NCBI RefSeq assembly: GCF_007991515.1
Contig: NZ_BJYM01000015.1
Location: forward strand, 82,933-146,932
DNA length: 64,000 bases
Reading direction: 5' to 3'
DNA from: Oceanobacillus sojae
Lineage (GTDB): Bacteria > Bacillota > Bacilli > Bacillales > Amphibacillaceae
Positions 34,513 to 43,564 of the stretch are shown one piece after another. Under the pieces are notes generated by a model. The model ran no database searches and was not told the origin of the DNA. It was given only the letters and a program-made list of their open reading frames with translations. Both the position numbers and the translations under genes were made by a program. Position 1 is the first letter of the stretch; the number at the start of each line of letters is the position of its first letter.

Positions 34513-35577
34513 CTATCCATAAAAAACACCGATGTCTGCCTCCACCGGTGTTTTATGATTACTTATAAAGCTGTATCCATCAGGATTATTTTTCTGCCAT
34601 CGCCATGTATCCGCACACATTTTTTCTATTCCCCTCATCGCCACCCAATTTAAATGATTCTGTGCTTTCGCCGGATCCGCATAACAGGTACTGATATCAC
34701 CCGGTCTGCGATGTACAAATTTATAAGGAATCCGGATTCCGGAAACTTTTTCAAAAGCTTTTATTACCTCAAGAACACTGTGTCCTTTCCCTGTTCCTAA
34801 ATTATAAGCTTCTGCTCTTATTCCTTTTTGAACTTGTTCTAATGCCCGTAAATGCCCGACTGCCAGATCAACTACGTGAATATAATCTCTGATACCTGTG
34901 CCATCTTCTGTAGAATAGTTATTTCCGAATACTTCGAGCTGCTCTCTTTTCCCGACTGCAATTTGTGAAATATACGGCATCAGATTATTGGGCACCCCAC
35001 CCGGATCCTCACCAATAAGACCGCTGGCATGTGCTCCAATCGGATTAAAGTATCGCAATAAGGCAATACTCCAGAGCGGATCGGAATAAGCCATATCTTT
35101 TAATATTTCTTCTATCATTTGTTTTGTACGGCCGTATGGATTTGTTGCTTCCAGTTTCATATCCTCCGTTACAGGAACTTTTTCAGGGTTACCATACACT
35201 GTTGCCGAGGAGCTGAATACAAGATTTTTCACGGAAAATTGCTGCATCACTTCAAATAATAGGAGACTGCCCAGGACATTATTTTGATAATATTGCAATG
35301 GAACAGATATGGATTCCCCTACCGCTTTTAAACCTGCAAGATGAATAACAGCATCTATTTGATTCTCAGAGAATACCTTCTCCACATTCTCTTTATCCAA
35401 AAGGTCTATTTGATATATTTTAAGCTCTCTTCCTGTTATTTCTTTTATTCTTTGTAATGCTATTGGGCTGCTATTTGAGAAATTATCCAGAACAATAACG
35501 TCATAACCTTCGTTTATCAGCTCTACACATGTATGGCTTCCAATATAACCGGCACCGCCAGTCACAAGAACTTCCAT
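34513..35577 (-). CDS. galE: UDP-glucose 4-epimerase
   Basis: The 354-residue SDR protein has VTGGAGYIGSHTCVELI (about 4-20, NAD-binding), the catalytic SSSATVYGNP and NPYGRTK (Tyr and Lys about 150-154), RYFNPIGA, and RPGDI near the C-terminus. It interconverts UDP-glucose and UDP-galactose (or the GlcNAc forms), supplying galactose-type donors to the eps operon. No galE is present in the classical B. subtilis eps operon, so the polymer here probably contains galacto sugars. Confidence 0.93.
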   Translation of the reverse strand: MEVLVTGGAGYIGSHTCVELINEGYDVIVLDNFSNSSPIALQRIKEITGRELKIYQIDLLDKENVEKVFSENQIDAVIHLAGLKAVGESISVPLQYYQNNVLGSLLLFEVMQQFSVKNLVFSSSATVYGNPEKVPVTEDMKLEATNPYGRTKQMIEEILKDMAYSDPLWSIALLRYFNPIGAHASGLIGEDPGGVPNNLMPYISQIAVGKREQLEVFGNNYSTEDGTGIRDYIHVVDLAVGHLRALEQVQKGIRAEAYNLGTGKGHSVLEVIKAFEKVSGIRIPYKFVHRRPGDISTCYADPAKAQNHLNWVAMRGIEKMCADTWRWQKNNPDGYSFISNHKTPVEADIGVFYG

Positions 35578-35593
35578 TTGTTTCCCTCCCTCG

Positions 35594-36676
35594 TCACAAG
35601 GTTAAAAAATCGCTTACATAATTTATTTTTAACGTAATGACAGCTTCATAATAGTAGAATGCAAAATAACTGATGATCAGAATCAAATAAATAATTTTCT
35701 GATCTTTCTCTCTAAATAGCTTAGGCAGCCAGGAAATAAGAATAAGCTGATAAAGCTGAAAATAGATTGATACCCTGGCAAAAATCCACTCTTGTGTTGA
35801 AAAAACCATAAACACCAATCCGACCAGAGACATATTTACAATAAAATCACTATCAGAAAAGATCTTTTGAAGCTTCTTTCTTCCTAAAAACGCAACAAAA
35901 AGAGGGCTTGCTTCCACTACAACCCTGATAATATTAGCCCCGCCTTCCGCAAATTCATCGTAGGCGCTATACTGTGAATCCTCCAATGCTGTAAATAATA
36001 AAGCCGTAAATTGTTCATATCCAAGTACCACAATTACTGAAAATGAAATAAAGACAATTGCCGTTTTAGACCAAGCTTTAAATCTTACCAGAAAGTACAT
36101 TGGAAGCAGTATTAACGCACTTTGGTGAAAGAATGAAGCAAAAATAACAATAAGTGCATACCTAAAAAAACTGCCGTCGATTAAAAATTTAATTGCCGTA
36201 AATGCAATTGCTGCGGCCAGCAGTTGTCTCATACCATTCATCGAAACTAAAAATAGTCCTCCTGTTATATATACATATAAACTTAATTCCACCAGCCTGG
36301 AATATTTGTATAAAACAAGGACAATAAGAAGATTGGTTATCAGCGCTGTAATCAAAATCAGCATCTGTGAATCAGCTGATATATAGTTTTTTATAATCAT
36401 TTGCAGGATACCAAACCCAATATCTTTTTCAGAGGTAATATACTCCCAGGTAAAATCGTTCTTTTCAAATATATTTCGATAATTAAATGTATCCCCTATT
36501 CCGGCACGAAGGCCTGAAACCAGTATAAGTGACAGAAGAGCTCCAAATACGAGCAGTTTATTGGGTTTTATATGAATAGTTAAACCTGAATTTGTTATCG
36601 GCACGAGTTTTGCAAAATATCTTGCAGATAAAGCACAGAGAAAAACAATAGCAAGATTGATCCAGAGTAAAGTCAT
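35594..36676 (-). CDS. epsG: EpsG-like O-antigen polymerase (Wzy)
   Basis: The 360-residue membrane protein has about ten helices with LRAGIGDTFNYRNIFEKNDF (about 58-77) and a large outer loop, as in the EpsG family. It polymerises lipid-linked repeat units on the outer face of the membrane. GNGMRQLLAAAIAFT-like (here NGMRQLLAAA, about 147) is the usual conserved stretch. Follows the GT2 gene by 23 bases. Confidence 0.85.
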   Translation of the reverse strand: MTLLWINLAIVFLCALSARYFAKLVPITNSGLTIHIKPNKLLVFGALLSLILVSGLRAGIGDTFNYRNIFEKNDFTWEYITSEKDIGFGILQMIIKNYISADSQMLILITALITNLLIVLVLYKYSRLVELSLYVYITGGLFLVSMNGMRQLLAAAIAFTAIKFLIDGSFFRYALIVIFASFFHQSALILLPMYFLVRFKAWSKTAIVFISFSVIVVLGYEQFTALLFTALEDSQYSAYDEFAEGGANIIRVVVEASPLFVAFLGRKKLQKIFSDSDFIVNMSLVGLVFMVFSTQEWIFARVSIYFQLYQLILISWLPKLFREKDQKIIYLILIISYFAFYYYEAVITLKINYVSDFLTL

Positions 36677-36699
36677 TTGCTATATCCTTTCCGCTAAAA

Positions 36700-37590
36700 T
36701 TACACGTTCACTCTCCTGTTTTTTGATAAAACATATAAATATAATAAAAATCCTAAAGGAAAAGCCAAGGCTGTAAGTATTTTTTCCGGCGTTTCTTTGA
36801 TAAATGCTCCGTTTTTGCTGATTAAATTACTGGATACATAATGGATTGCCTGTCTGAATTTAAATGCTGTATCAGCAAAGGGCAGCTTCATCAGCTCCTT
36901 ACGGTAGAAGGAAAAGCCTAGCGGGTTATTATGATATTGTTTCAGCATATTTCTCGATGAGCCATCTGCAAGATACTCCACATGACAGATGGCTTCATTC
37001 ATTAATAGCAATTCATAATCTTTATCGAGCATATAGTATTTATATGCCAGTCCTACATATTTCTCACTTTCAAAAATAGGGTACGGATATTTTTTAGTTA
37101 ATGCTGTGCGGTAAACCAGCTTTTTATCTCCTGTTACTCCATGCTTATAATATAAATCAAATAAGGTAGCCTGCTTGAGATGCTTTGGAAGTGTTGTTCC
37201 AAGGATTTGATTATCCTTATCAGCATCTAGTCCGACCAGTCCACTGATTTTTTCATTACCATGAGCCGCCCAAAAGGCGAGGATTTTTTCTACTGCATCG
37301 TCTGGCATATAATCATCGGAATCAATACACACATTTAATTCTGTATCTATTTTTTCATATGCTGTATTATGCGCTCCGTGCATTCCCTGATTTTTCTGCC
37401 AGCAGTAATTTATTTCCACTTTCTCTTCCTCCTGCCATGTCTCAATCAGTTCCTTCGTATTATCTGTTGAGCCGTCATCGATCACTAACCAGATAAAATC
37501 TTTACACGTTTGTCTTTTTAAACTCTCATAGCAATGATGCAGACAGTAGGCTCTGTTAAAAGCAGGAGTAAAAATAGTAAGCTTCTTCAT
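36700..37590 (-). CDS. GT2 family glycosyltransferase (position of EpsE)
   Basis: The 296-residue protein has TIFTPAFNRAYCLHHCYESL (about 4-23), DDGSTDNT (about 40), IDSDDY (about 90, the D-x-D donor site), and a C-terminal hydrophobic segment (about 275-290) that may anchor it. It is a GT-A enzyme, but it is longer in the C-terminal part than EpsE and does not match it closely, so the flagellar-clutch role of EpsE should not be assumed. ATG 37590 follows GGAGGTAAT. Confidence 0.83.
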   Translation of the reverse strand: MKKLTIFTPAFNRAYCLHHCYESLKRQTCKDFIWLVIDDGSTDNTKELIETWQEEEKVEINYCWQKNQGMHGAHNTAYEKIDTELNVCIDSDDYMPDDAVEKILAFWAAHGNEKISGLVGLDADKDNQILGTTLPKHLKQATLFDLYYKHGVTGDKKLVYRTALTKKYPYPIFESEKYVGLAYKYYMLDKDYELLLMNEAICHVEYLADGSSRNMLKQYHNNPLGFSFYRKELMKLPFADTAFKFRQAIHYVSSNLISKNGAFIKETPEKILTALAFPLGFLLYLYVLSKNRRVNV

Positions 37591-37591
37591 A

Positions 37592-38719
37592 TTACCTCCC
37601 TCCCACCGATAAATACTTTGCTTGGAGGTCTGCAGCTGTATACTTGATATCATACCCTTTCGTTACCAGGTGTTCCTTTACAATTTCTCTGGAAGGAGGT
37701 TCTTTTTTTAATTCCTTGACCTTTCGTATCCACAAATCTTTATCGGATATGGATAATCGATGGATCAGCCCTAAGTTCATATCCACTTCCTCTGTAATAG
37801 AATCAGATATAATACATGGCAGTCCGGAGGCTTGAGCCTCAACAAGTGTAACTGGTAATCCTTCAAAAAAAGATGGAAATATAAAGAGATCAAACATCTG
37901 CAGCAAGTCGGAAATATCATCTCTTACCCCGAGAAATTTTATTTTTTTATCCAGTTTCAGCTCTTTAACTTTTCTCTCCATTTCCTTTCTGGAAGGGCCG
38001 TCCCCAACGAATACAAGATGCAAATTTTCCATTTCTTTATTTAAAATATAAAATAGATTGATGATAAATTTATGATTCTTTTGTTCATGAAACCTGCCAA
38101 CATGACCAAGAACGAATGCCTCTTCCGTAATATTGAATGCATCCCTTAATAAGCTTCCTTTTATATTTGAATATTTAAATTTATCTATCTCAATACCATT
38201 GTTCAAAATAAATGTCTGCTTCGCTTCAGATATAAACATCCATTCTGCTGCTGCTTGTGAACATGCATATAGGTGTGTCGCATTTGGTCTGATAAATGTT
38301 CCGGCATACCACTTATACATTTTTATAAATAAATGCCCTTCACTTTGTGTGTTATGACTATGTGCAATCCGGACTGGAATACCGGCTTTTTTTGCTGCCC
38401 GTATAACAAATCCGCTCATTTTATCCATATGGGAATGAATAATCTTATACGTTTTATGCTCCGTAAAGAATGTATTTAATGCCTGCAGATAACCGAAGTG
38501 TCCTGCTTCTGTAAGATAGGGGATTCGATAAATTTTTCCGCCCATCGCTTCAATTTCTTTATCAAACAGTCCTGCTTTACAGGTAAGGAAATCAAATTGA
38601 ACTTTTTCTCTGTTTATATTTCTGTACAGATTCATAATGAGGGTTTCTGCACCGCCATGGTTCATGTTAACCACTGCATGTAATACTCTTAATGGACTGC
38701 CCAATGAACTTCCCCCCAT
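37592..38719 (-). CDS. epsF: EpsF-like GT4 glycosyltransferase
   Basis: The 375-residue protein matches EpsF along its length: RVLHAVVNMNHGGAETLIMN (about 11-30), HSHNTQSEG, LGHVGRFHEQKNHKF (about 195), FPSFFEGLPVTLVEAQASGL with E-x7-E (about 285) and SDSITEEVDMNLGLI. It adds a sugar to the lipid-linked intermediate in the cytoplasm. The ATG at 38719 overlaps epsD; a TTG at 38704 behind GGGGGGAAG is an alternative start. Confidence 0.9.
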   Translation of the reverse strand: MGGSSLGSPLRVLHAVVNMNHGGAETLIMNLYRNINREKVQFDFLTCKAGLFDKEIEAMGGKIYRIPYLTEAGHFGYLQALNTFFTEHKTYKIIHSHMDKMSGFVIRAAKKAGIPVRIAHSHNTQSEGHLFIKMYKWYAGTFIRPNATHLYACSQAAAEWMFISEAKQTFILNNGIEIDKFKYSNIKGSLLRDAFNITEEAFVLGHVGRFHEQKNHKFIINLFYILNKEMENLHLVFVGDGPSRKEMERKVKELKLDKKIKFLGVRDDISDLLQMFDLFIFPSFFEGLPVTLVEAQASGLPCIISDSITEEVDMNLGLIHRLSISDKDLWIRKVKELKKEPPSREIVKEHLVTKGYDIKYTAADLQAKYLSVGGR

Positions 38720-39843
38720 TTCTCCATATGTTTTTCATAAATTTTTCTTTTTTCCATAAGTATTTTATCTACTGTATAGGATGATACAATCTTTTCCCTG
38801 GCGCACTTTCCAAGCGTAAGTCCAGGTTCAGTCATATTGGAGACTTGTATTAATTTGTTGGCAAACTTAACAGCATTTGGATTTGAGATAATCCAGCCAT
38901 GCTTTTCATTTTCGATAAGTTCCCGGTGCCCCCGGTTATCTACTGCTACAACCGGTAAACCACAAGCCATTGCCTCCATCATATTAACTGGCAATCCTTC
39001 CCTTAAGCTGGATGCCACTCCTATATCACACATCGGGAGAATTTGCTCAATATCTTTTCGAAATCCGAGAAAATCAACCATCCCACTGACGCCCAATTGA
39101 TGTGCCAGCTGCTGACAGCTTTTTAATAATGCCCCTTTCCCGGCAAGTAAAAGCTTTGTATTTGGAACTTTATCCTTTAACAAAGCTAAAGCATGCAATA
39201 GTAATTGCTGGTTTTTATTTTTATTAAATTCTGCTGCATAAAATAATAAAAAGTCATCGGCTTTATAACCAAATGACTTTCTTAATTCTCTCTTTTTCTG
39301 TTCATGTACAGGCTTATATTTCTCTATATCTATGCCGACCCCGTGTACATGTTCAATAGACCCCGCTTTAAAATTATGTGTTCTTGCTAAATGATAATCC
39401 TCCTGATTAATCAGTATCAGTGTATCCGTATACCTTGACAGCATCCTTTCTATTGGATAATAAAACAGCCAATTTTGTAAGGGTGCCCCTTTGCAAAAAT
39501 GAAAGCCATGCGCTGTATAGATAACCTTTGTTCCCCTTTTCCTTGTTTCCTTGGCAGCCAGCCTGGCAAGTACCCCTCCAAATGGTGTGTGACAGTGAAT
39601 TATTGAATAGCTATTTTGATTAATGATTCTTTTTAGTTGTTTATATGCTTTCATATTTGATGGATGAAAAGGGGAACGCTGAATCAAAATTTTAAATTGT
39701 TTATCTGTATATGGTAAATTAATATTTCCCGCTGCAGCCACATGAACTTCCCAGCCCTGTTTTTGAAACCAATTCATATATGGTAAATGGAAAGCTTTAA
39801 AATGATAATCTACTGTAGCACAAAATAGTATCTTCTTAGACAA
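38689..39843 (-). CDS. epsD: EpsD-like GT4 glycosyltransferase
   Basis: The 384-residue protein has FCATVDYHFKAFHLPYMNWF (about 6-25), HCHTPFGGVLARLA (about 92), YTAHGFHF and SSLREGLPVNMMEAMACGLP with E-x7-E (about 290). In eps operons EpsD adds the second sugar of the repeat. It follows epsC with a 75-base gap and overlaps the epsF gene by 31 bases. Confidence 0.92.
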   Translation of the reverse strand: MSKKILFCATVDYHFKAFHLPYMNWFQKQGWEVHVAAAGNINLPYTDKQFKILIQRSPFHPSNMKAYKQLKRIINQNSYSIIHCHTPFGGVLARLAAKETRKRGTKVIYTAHGFHFCKGAPLQNWLFYYPIERMLSRYTDTLILINQEDYHLARTHNFKAGSIEHVHGVGIDIEKYKPVHEQKKRELRKSFGYKADDFLLFYAAEFNKNKNQQLLLHALALLKDKVPNTKLLLAGKGALLKSCQQLAHQLGVSGMVDFLGFRKDIEQILPMCDIGVASSLREGLPVNMMEAMACGLPVVAVDNRGHRELIENEKHGWIISNPNAVKFANKLIQVSNMTEPGLTLGKCAREKIVSSYTVDKILMEKRKIYEKHMEKWGEVHWAVH

Positions 39844-39918
39844 TTAAAGCTCACCCCTTTCGTTTTTTAGCCCATCTTCTTCTATGTTCAAACAAATATC
39901 CTCTTAATACTTTATTTT

Positions 39919-41742
39919 TTATATACTCACTGCCTGCAGTTCCTTCATGACTACATTATTTGCTACGTTCAATAACCGCTCTCTCAGTGCATCAGAATCT
40001 ATGTCTTCAAATATTGTAATAATCTCATCGATTTCATTTATATAGATATTTGTTGGCTTACCTACATATATTTTGGGGTATACCTGGTTGTTATGCACTT
40101 CATTCTCCTGAAGTAATTCTTCATAAAGCTTTTCACCAGGACGAATCCCCGTGTATTTAATCTCTATATCATCTAGAGAATAGCCGGACAGCTTGATAAG
40201 ATTTTTGGCAAGATCGATTATTTTTATCGGATCTCCCATATCCAGAACGAATATCTCTCCGCCATTTGCTAAAGCTCCTGCTTGAATAACAAGTCGGGAT
40301 GCTTCTGGAATCGTCATAAAATAACGGACCATTTCCGGGTGTGTTACCGTCACTGGTCCACCATTTTTGATTTGCTTTTTAAATAAGGGGATCACACTTC
40401 CACGGCTGCCCAGAACATTTCCAAACCGGACTGCTGCGAACTTTGTATTACTCTGCCTGTCCATAGCTTGAACAATCATTTCAGCTAATCGTTTGGATGC
40501 GCCCATTACGCTGGTCGGGTTTACTGCTTTATCCGTCGATATCATGACAAAAATACCAACATTGTTTTTACTAGCTGCTTCAGCAACATTTCTTGTCCCG
40601 ATAATATTATTTTTCACAGCCTCTTCCGGATTACGCTCCATTAACGGCACATGTTTATGAGCAGCAGCATGATAGACAACATCAGGCTTATACTTGTGCA
40701 TAATATACAGCATTTTTTTTGCGTCTTGGATATCTGCTATTTCCGTTATAAACTCCATTTCACTACCGTGATATACATCCCTGAGCTCCATTTCTATAGA
40801 GTAAATACTATTTTCACCATGTCCCAGTAAAATTAACTGAGCTGGTTTGAAATTTGCAACCTGTCTCGAAATTTCAGAGCCAATCGATCCTCCTGCACCA
40901 GTAACCAAGACAATCTTATTTGAAATATAATCTGAAATACTTTCCATGTCCATTTCTACCTGGTCTCTGCCAAGTAAATCCTTTACTTGAACATCTCTGA
41001 ATTCATTAATAGAAATTTTCCCGGTGATTAAGTCTTCCAAGTGAGGCAAAGCCTGTGTTTTTGCCTTTGTTTTTGCACATTCCTGGAATATTGTATTTAA
41101 TTCTTTCCTGCTTAAAGACGGTATAGAGATAATAATATGTTCAATTTTATATTTCTCCACGATACTTTCTATTTGATTTACACCGCCGACAACAGGCAGC
41201 CCTAAAATATCAAGATGTTGTTTTTTGGGGCTATCATCAATAAAAGCAACTGCCCGTAAACTTCCTTCATTCTTCTTTAACAGCTGTCTGGCAACCATTG
41301 TTCCAGCTGAACCAGCTCCAACTATCAATGTACGGATTTTGTTTTCTGATTTATTCAGGATAGTATCGCGGTATATCCTCCAGACTAAACGGGAGCCGCC
41401 AATGAAGAATAGATGAAGAAGCCCGGCTACAACAAATAATTTCCAGGACAGTTCCTGTATAAATATATAATGAACAAGGATTGCCGTCAGTATAGAATAA
41501 GTAACTATTTTTAAAATAATTAATAACTCCTGAATACTCGTATATTCCCAATGCTTTTTATAAAGTTTATATTTTATTGAGAACAAGTGATGTGATAATA
41601 ATATAGCAAGACTGCCTATTAACATTGAGATATTTAGCTGAGGAGTTGAAGAACTTAATAGAGACATACCAAAGTAAATTGCTGATAGCACAATGCAGGA
41701 ATCAACAATAATAAATAAGGATATTCGCTGTCGATGTGTCAT
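39919..41742 (-). CDS. epsC: EpsC-like UDP-sugar 4,6-dehydratase
   Basis: The 607-residue protein has four N-terminal membrane helices (about 8-125), a Rossmann module IVGAGSAGTMVARQLL (about 143) and the C-terminal dehydratase with VTGAGGSIGSEISRQ (about 287), HAAAHKHVPLME (about 362), STDKAVNPTSVMGASKR (catalytic Lys region; the usual Tyr is Met here) and RFGNVLGSRGSVIPLF. It dehydrates UDP-GlcNAc to the 4-keto-6-deoxy sugar, the substrate of the EpsN aminotransferase. Preceded by the RNA element at 41840-41960. Confidence 0.93.
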   Translation of the reverse strand: MTHRQRISLFIIVDSCIVLSAIYFGMSLLSSSTPQLNISMLIGSLAILLSHHLFSIKYKLYKKHWEYTSIQELLIILKIVTYSILTAILVHYIFIQELSWKLFVVAGLLHLFFIGGSRLVWRIYRDTILNKSENKIRTLIVGAGSAGTMVARQLLKKNEGSLRAVAFIDDSPKKQHLDILGLPVVGGVNQIESIVEKYKIEHIIISIPSLSRKELNTIFQECAKTKAKTQALPHLEDLITGKISINEFRDVQVKDLLGRDQVEMDMESISDYISNKIVLVTGAGGSIGSEISRQVANFKPAQLILLGHGENSIYSIEMELRDVYHGSEMEFITEIADIQDAKKMLYIMHKYKPDVVYHAAAHKHVPLMERNPEEAVKNNIIGTRNVAEAASKNNVGIFVMISTDKAVNPTSVMGASKRLAEMIVQAMDRQSNTKFAAVRFGNVLGSRGSVIPLFKKQIKNGGPVTVTHPEMVRYFMTIPEASRLVIQAGALANGGEIFVLDMGDPIKIIDLAKNLIKLSGYSLDDIEIKYTGIRPGEKLYEELLQENEVHNNQVYPKIYVGKPTNIYINEIDEIITIFEDIDSDALRERLLNVANNVVMKELQAVSI

Positions 41743-41839
41743 TATCTGCTCCTCCTTTCTTTTGTATATACATGATGACTATTTATTCCAAAAACAGTTG
41801 TAAAACTCCCGCTAAATCAAGTTTCATTATATGTAGTAA

Positions 41840-41960
41840 TACATCGGGCATCTAACCCGTCCTCACACTATACTATTGACAACGAACGCGTCTAAGGTTG
41901 AATCAACCCACAGCATAGCCGAGTGTCTACATTGATAACGGTAAGTATGACATCACCGAT
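41840..41960 (-). ncRNA. EAR / epsC leader RNA, processive antitermination element
   Basis: A 272-base gap between epsB and epsC holds a dense cluster of short stems on the minus strand: GGGTTGATTCAACC (hairpin), CGGG-TTAGATG-CCCG (hairpin) and an outer pairing of ACACT...CTAT with ATAG...AGTGT. The EAR element of B. subtilis sits in just this gap and lets RNA polymerase read through internal terminators of the long operon. Boundaries are approximate; the identification rests on synteny and stems, not on a covariance search. Confidence 0.72.
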
Positions 41961-42014
41961 ATAATTCCAATCAAAAAATTCTTTATAACGAACAAAAGAT
42001 TAAAAAAAATAGAA

Positions 42015-42662
42015 TTAGTTTAAAATCGCACCAATTAAATTTGCATTTGCTAAATCGAGTACCCGTTTTGTCTTTACAGCTTTTTCAGTTTCCGTTTTTC
42101 CCCGCTTTAATACAAGAACAACCCCTTCACACTGATTGGCAATTACTCTTGTTTCGGTTGTCTGTAACACCGAAGGCGAATCAATCAGTACCATATCATA
42201 TTGGCTGTCCAGTTTACTTAATAATTTTTTCATAGCGTTGCTTTCAAGAACTTCTGCTGGATTGAAAACTTCAGGACCTGCTGTGATGATATCTAAATGT
42301 GGAACGTCAGTACGGTAAATGGTTTCTTCTAATTTTGACAGTCCTTTAAGAATATTGGATAAACCATTTGAATTTGGCATTCTAAAAGTTGTGTGCAAAA
42401 TAGGACTTCTTAAATTTGCATCAATGAGCAGAACTTTTTCATTCTGCCTGGCCATCGACACTGCTAAATTAGCAGTAGCTGTTGATTTCCCTTCTCCATC
42501 CTCGGGCGAGGTAATTAGTAAAATAGAATTTTTCTTTTTCTCCCGCAAAAATTGTATATTTGATCGTATTGCCCGGAATTGATCCGATATGGTGGAATCT
42601 GGATTGGAATAAGCCAGTAAATGCAGTTTATTTATGTTATGGTTATGTATTTTGTTTAACAC
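42015..42662 (-). CDS. epsB: EpsB-like tyrosine kinase (CpsD family), divergent
   Basis: The 215-residue protein has the bacterial tyrosine kinase core: Walker A EDGEGKSTATANLA (about 56), Walker A' VLLIDANLRSP (about 77; the usual DxD of DADLRKP is partly lost) and Walker B VLIDSPSV (usual DTPP). The C-terminal tyrosine cluster that is autophosphorylated is absent; the protein stops right after LIGAILN. The kinase may therefore not autophosphorylate in the usual way. GTG 42662 follows AAAGGGGAG; the gene overlaps epsA by 20 bases, and EpsA supplies the membrane activator domain. Confidence 0.88.
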   Translation of the reverse strand: MLNKIHNHNINKLHLLAYSNPDSTISDQFRAIRSNIQFLREKKKNSILLITSPEDGEGKSTATANLAVSMARQNEKVLLIDANLRSPILHTTFRMPNSNGLSNILKGLSKLEETIYRTDVPHLDIITAGPEVFNPAEVLESNAMKKLLSKLDSQYDMVLIDSPSVLQTTETRVIANQCEGVVLVLKRGKTETEKAVKTKRVLDLANANLIGAILN

Positions 42663-43383
42663 CAACTTTTCTCCCCTTTATCAGCTTTATTTTCCGACTT
42701 TTTTTCTTGGCTGCAAATTTTCTTTTATTCATATTGGATATCGTACCTAAAACTGGAACTCCTAATAACGCCTCGACATCGCTTTCCTTTCTTATTTTTA
42801 CATCCAGTGAATCTAAGAGAAAAACAAATCCGGTTCCAATGATAAGTCCGAATACAAAAGTGATGATTGTTAAATTGCTGGATGTTTGATTAATTGGAGC
42901 GGCACCGGGTTTTGCCTCTGATAACAGCTGTACTTCATTAAACCCTAATATATTCCCCATTTCCTTTTTATACGTTGTGGCTGTTGCATTTGCAATTTGA
43001 GCTGCTATCTCTGGATTTGAATCCGTTACGGTTATTTGTACTACCTGTGATTCATCCACTTGAGAAACGGTAATTTGATCTGCCATTGCATTAACTGATC
43101 TTTCTAATTGTAATTGTTCGCCAACTCCTTCCATGACAATCGGGTCCTTTATCATAACCATGAGTGTATTCATATCCTCACTGCCGGACCCCAGAATCAT
43201 TCTGGTAGATGTCTCGTAAATAGGTGCTTTATCATGGTTACTGAAATAGTAGCCGGTCAGTGTGCTGATAATCGTAATAATGATAATAATCCAAAATCTT
43301 TTTTTTATTAAAATAAAATACTGTTTCAGATCAATCTCTTTTATATTATTTTGTTCATCATAGCTATGAAAATTATTATTCAT
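42643..43383 (-). CDS. epsA: EpsA-like polysaccharide co-polymerase (Wzz/CapA family)
   Basis: The 246-residue protein has two membrane helices (about 32-48 and 174-196) around an extracellular domain (about 50-172) with the Wzz-type pattern YETSTRMILGSG. The C-terminal basic tail (RKFAAKKKSRKIKLIKGRKV, about 222-241) reaches the EpsB kinase. It controls chain length and activates the kinase. The ATG at 43383 follows AGGGGTGA; a GTG at 43392 is also in frame. First gene of the eps operon. Confidence 0.9.
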   Translation of the reverse strand: MNNNFHSYDEQNNIKEIDLKQYFILIKKRFWIIIIITIISTLTGYYFSNHDKAPIYETSTRMILGSGSEDMNTLMVMIKDPIVMEGVGEQLQLERSVNAMADQITVSQVDESQVVQITVTDSNPEIAAQIANATATTYKKEMGNILGFNEVQLLSEAKPGAAPINQTSSNLTIITFVFGLIIGTGFVFLLDSLDVKIRKESDVEALLGVPVLGTISNMNKRKFAAKKKSRKIKLIKGRKVGVKQNT

Positions 43384-43422
43384 TGGAATCACCCCTAACC
43401 TTTTTTCATATTATAATTTAAT

Positions 43423-43438
43423 GTTCTTTATAAAGAAC
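43423..43438 (-). promoter_or_regulatory. SinR-type box overlapping the eps promoter
   Basis: GTTCTTTATAAAGAAC is a perfect 16-bp palindrome. On the minus strand a TATAAT hexamer lies at 43415-43410, so the box covers the -35 region and spacer of the epsA promoter, a classical repressor position. Confidence 0.8.
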
Positions 43439-43482
43439 GTAATGTCCAAAAAAATTTATCTGCTTGTATAATTTATATATTA

Positions 43483-43498
43483 GTTCTTTATAAAGAAC
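43483..43498. promoter_or_regulatory. Second SinR-type box, 60 bp from the first
   Basis: An identical perfect palindrome lies exactly 60 bases upstream, between the eps promoter and the divergent small gene at 43565. A plus-strand TATAAT at 43467-43472 lies between the two boxes. Paired boxes could allow cooperative binding. Confidence 0.78.
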
Positions 43499-43564
43499 AT
43501 GTCAACAGGAAATACAAATAAATTATCTTTTTTAGCTCATACTAATCAAAAAGGAGGTATTTTA

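Noticed and set aside
36700..37590. EpsE flagellar clutch function
   Set aside because: It is a GT2 enzyme in a comparable position, but its C-terminal half differs from EpsE, so the clutch role is not supported.
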